From Nageia nagi (taxonomy: Eukaryota; Pinophyta), in contig JBITNC010000001.1 in NCBI GenBank assembly GCA_050084985.1, positions 193,626,001-193,690,000 on the forward strand: 64,000 bases of DNA, read 5' to 3'. A program made the translations under genes and the position numbers. How positions within the stretch are numbered: the stretch's first letter is position 1; every line of letters begins with the position of its first letter. The notes beneath the pieces are model-generated. The model searched no databases, was not told the origin of the DNA, and saw only the letters and a program-made list of their open reading frames with translations. Below, piece after piece: positions 61,501 through 64,000 of the stretch.

Positions 61501-62991
61501 TTAGAGGTGCTAGGGTTTGAATTATTTACTATTTGATAGTAGATTTGTAAATAAGATCAAAATAACCTTATAATATTTGAATAATCTAATTAATAGCCCA
61601 CTAGACATAGTTATCTGGCCTATTTATGCCCACTAAGTATGGAATTTAGTAAGTGTTACATTAAGAATTCCAAAAATGGAAAATTTTATTATTGATTGGT
61701 ATAATGTAACCTTAAAGGGTTTGATCTGGTTGAGTTCTCCATTGCCCACAATAGTAGTTTTCTTGAAAGAGCATAAGGTGGTGGGAATGCGCTTGTGTTG
61801 GTTTTCTACTCAATTTCTAAGTTATAAACTAGTTCCTATCTATTGAAAAGGTTTAAAGTAATAGGAAAGAGATAAAAAGGTAGAGAGTTATAGGAAAGAG
61901 CTGAACATATTAGACTAAAACTTTAAACAAGAACTATATAGCCCAAGCATTGTAGCATAAGAAGCAATCCATAGCCAAAATTAAGAATAGCAAGATATCT
62001 TACCCTTGAGATCTTGTAATCATAATAAATAGCCATAACTTAAGATAACATCTCATACATAACATTCATAAAAGTAATAAAAAACCACTTGTTTCAAAAG
62101 GAAAAAACACTATCTATTTGCATTATCATATATGAAAGCATCTTATAGACCTGGGCAAATTTGCTAGAATGTTCAACCGCTTTGACTTATAATAGTCCAT
62201 TATTTATACATTTAGTTGCTAGATTGGGTGTTTATCTACCATAAATACACATAATTATTAATTTTTGTTGAATATAGTAAAGAAAACTATTTACATTAAA
62301 TATTACAATTGTGTTAGATTACATAGTGAATAAGTACCAACAACATGATCTTTGGAAATTTGTAATTTCTAAGCAATTGTATCCATTGAGCTATAATCTT
62401 CTTGACATGTTGTTAATTGCTCTTTTTTGGATATATATTTGATTGAATAAGTACTCATATACAATTTTATAGGTACAATTTAGCACTATATTCTATCAGT
62501 AGTTATCTACTTCTCTGTAACCATTGATGATCAATATTGTAGTTTTGATTGAATAGAGTAATGGGGACCATGAATAATATATCAACTTAGTTCAAGATGA
62601 AAATACCACTATTATGTGTAAATGAGTTGAATTCAACACATTAATAGGTCCTTAAAGGTCAAAAACTTAAGATCAAGTGGATTCAGGTGTTACTTCTTGC
62701 CCAACATTACTTTCTTAGTCTGGTAGGTTCTATTCTCTTCATCAAGATTTATTAATGATATGGCTCTTCTTAGTACCTACTAATTTTAGCTAAAAATTTT
62801 GACATCATTGCTCAAAATTGGTAGGCTCTATTTGGTATCTTCATGAAATATCACCTAACATTTCTTATTTTAAGATCCATTGATTTTTCATAAAAATGAT
62901 GAGATCACTATTGAAAATCAACATGTGATGTTTACTTTTGGGCATCTCCTGCTAAGTATTTGGACATAACTTGGACTTATATTTTCAATAA

Positions 62992-63148
62992 ATATTGTAC
63001 ATTGTATTTACAATAATTTTCTAACACTATATTTACAATAACTCTTAAATATTGATTTACAATAACTCCCAGACATTGTATTTATAATAACTCCTAGACA
63101 TTGTATTTACAATGACTCCCAAACACTATATTTACAATAACTCTTAGA
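62992..63148. repeat. 25-bp LTR minisatellite, 6-7 units (right LTR)
   Basis: The same CATTGTATTTACAATAACTC-type unit as in the other LTRs, here six or seven times, one unit shortened. Confidence 0.85.
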
Positions 63149-63224
63149 TTTTTCCTTAGACTTTCACTACCCATACATAATACAATACTACCTAATTATG
63201 ATACATTTTCTCTTGGACATGACT

Positions 63225-63227
<3 letters not shown>

Positions 63228-63284
<57 letters not shown>
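63228..63284. repeat. (TA)n microsatellite inside LTR
   Basis: About 28 TA units. The matching positions in the other two LTRs hold only short TATATATATA-like runs, so this is an expansion private to the right LTR. Confidence 0.95.
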
Positions 63285-63287
<3 letters not shown>

Positions 63288-63579
63288 CCCAACCTTTTTT
63301 ACTGTTAACATGACTAAAGTTTATTACTAGGAGTCATTGCAATAACTGCTAGATTTTGACTAGAAATTTTTAAGGCAAAATATCTAAGACCAAGACTTAT
63401 ATATACACTTGTTGGATGTTGAGAACACCCATAACTCTTTATACTCAATTAAAATAAAATATTAAATACATGTGAATGAAAAAGGGAAAAGGAAGTAGGG
63501 AGAATTTCATGAAACAAATGAAGAAATAAAAGAATGATAGTGCATTACCCCATACTTAGAGTGCAATTCTGAAGGAACA

Positions 63580-63720
63580 TAGTTAATAGTGATTAGAATT
63601 TGAGTTAGGGTTAGTGTTTGTAGTGGTTAACATTTGGGTTAGGGTTATTAGTGGTTGGGGTTATGATTAAAATTAGATGTGGTTAGTAGTTAGTGTAGGT
63701 TAGGATTAGGATTAGGATTA
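63580..63720 (+). repeat. Telomere-like array, right part
   Basis: About 140 bp of GTTAGGG, GTTAGT and GATTAGG words. It also has the longer variants GTAGTGGTTAACATTTGGGTT and TAGTAGTTAG that occur at the end of the left part (about 31230-31310), supporting a single original array. Confidence 0.85.
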
Positions 63721-64000
63721 TTTTTATCAATAATGAATGGGGCTTTACATGAAATGGATAATTTGATATCTCAAAAGGAATGAGACCTAGAAAATTTTGA
63801 ATCACCATTACATATCATCTAGCCTATCCCATGGATCTAATATTTGTAAAAATTAGAAGTTCTTTAGAAAATGAATTCATTTATATATAACCTCATTTAT
63901 TGATAAACCAAGGAATGTATTCATTAGGATAAAATTTGTATCGATTTCAAACTTACCAACATAAATAAGGAGTATTTTAAGGATATAAAATCATAACAAA
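63721..64000. other. Right edge, nothing recognised
   Basis: AT-rich DNA with no supported coding or repeat feature. Confidence 0.5.

Larger units (their letters stand above)
31374..63579 (-). mobile_element. Tandem Ty3/gypsy complex: LTR-internal-LTR-internal-LTR
   Basis: Three copies of one LTR (31374-33156, 49558-51374 and 61694-63579) in the same orientation enclose two homologous internal regions. The middle LTR is flanked on its left by the same internal sequence that lies left of the right LTR (CCAAAAATGGAAA). On its right is the same internal sequence that lies right of the left LTR (ACAATCTTTTGG). It therefore serves both copies. Coding is on the - strand in both. Telomere-like DNA flanks the whole, so the unit behaves as one insertion that later, or during integration, became tandem. 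Target duplication is unclear: TAGTG at 31368-31372 against TAGTT at 63580-63584. The left copy also holds a nested chromovirus. Confidence 0.88.
61694..63579 (-). repeat. Right LTR of tandem gypsy (5' LTR of right copy)
   Basis: About 1,886 bp. On the - strand it starts TGTTCCTTCAG at 63579, next to the resumed telomere-like array, and ends CCAATCA at 61694. A TATA-like GTATAAATAATGG box lies near 62209 on the - strand. It is longer than its sisters because of extra minisatellite units and an expanded AT run. Confidence 0.87.

Overview
The window is AT-rich, repeat-saturated plant nuclear DNA. I find no intact host gene and no rRNA or tRNA gene. Plant origin is shown by a CACTA (En/Spm) transposase gene with tnp2-type and DUF4216-like blocks, a Tat-lineage Ty3/gypsy element carrying a plant mobile domain reading frame, a chromovirus-like gypsy element primed by initiator tRNA-Met, a Ty1/copia RNase H relic, and a duplicated pentatricopeptide (PPR) E-domain fragment. 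A seed plant with a large genome, perhaps a gymnosperm, would fit, but the sequence does not prove it.

Layout. 1-23151 is a decayed CACTA element on the + strand. Its transposase gene is split by a 17.4-kb Tat element on the - strand (4038-21413), with identical-length 848-bp LTRs and the target duplication CAATG. 23300-23760 is a copia relic. 24790-26440 is an unrecognised multi-exon gene relic on the - strand. 27592-28060 holds tandem PPR E-domain fragments. 28061-30827 is empty of recognisable genes. 30828-31373 is a degenerate TTAGGG/TTAGTG array that resumes at 63580-63720.

Between the two array halves lies a 32.2-kb complex on the - strand with the order LTR-internal-LTR-internal-LTR (LTRs at 31374, 49558 and 61694). 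It is two gypsy copies sharing the middle LTR. Reading on the - strand, each copy runs gag, protease, archaeal-type RNase H, reverse transcriptase-RNase H, integrase, then a very long extra frame of unknown function. The left copy is broken by a 6.9-kb chromovirus-like element on the + strand (33589-40484).

How the parts relate. The window is a stack of insertions: Tat into CACTA, chromovirus into the tandem gypsy, tandem gypsy into a telomere-like array. In the Tat element and the chromovirus almost the whole gag-pol keeps one reading frame and is broken mainly by stop codons, so nonsense point mutation rather than indels dominates their decay. The points that most merit follow-up are a Tat frame downstream of integrase with an internally repeated domain, an antisense plant-mobile-domain frame in the same element, the roughly 1,100-1,200-codon extra frame and unusual domain order of the tandem family, and the tandem LTR architecture itself. 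All feature edges inside decayed coding regions are approximate.
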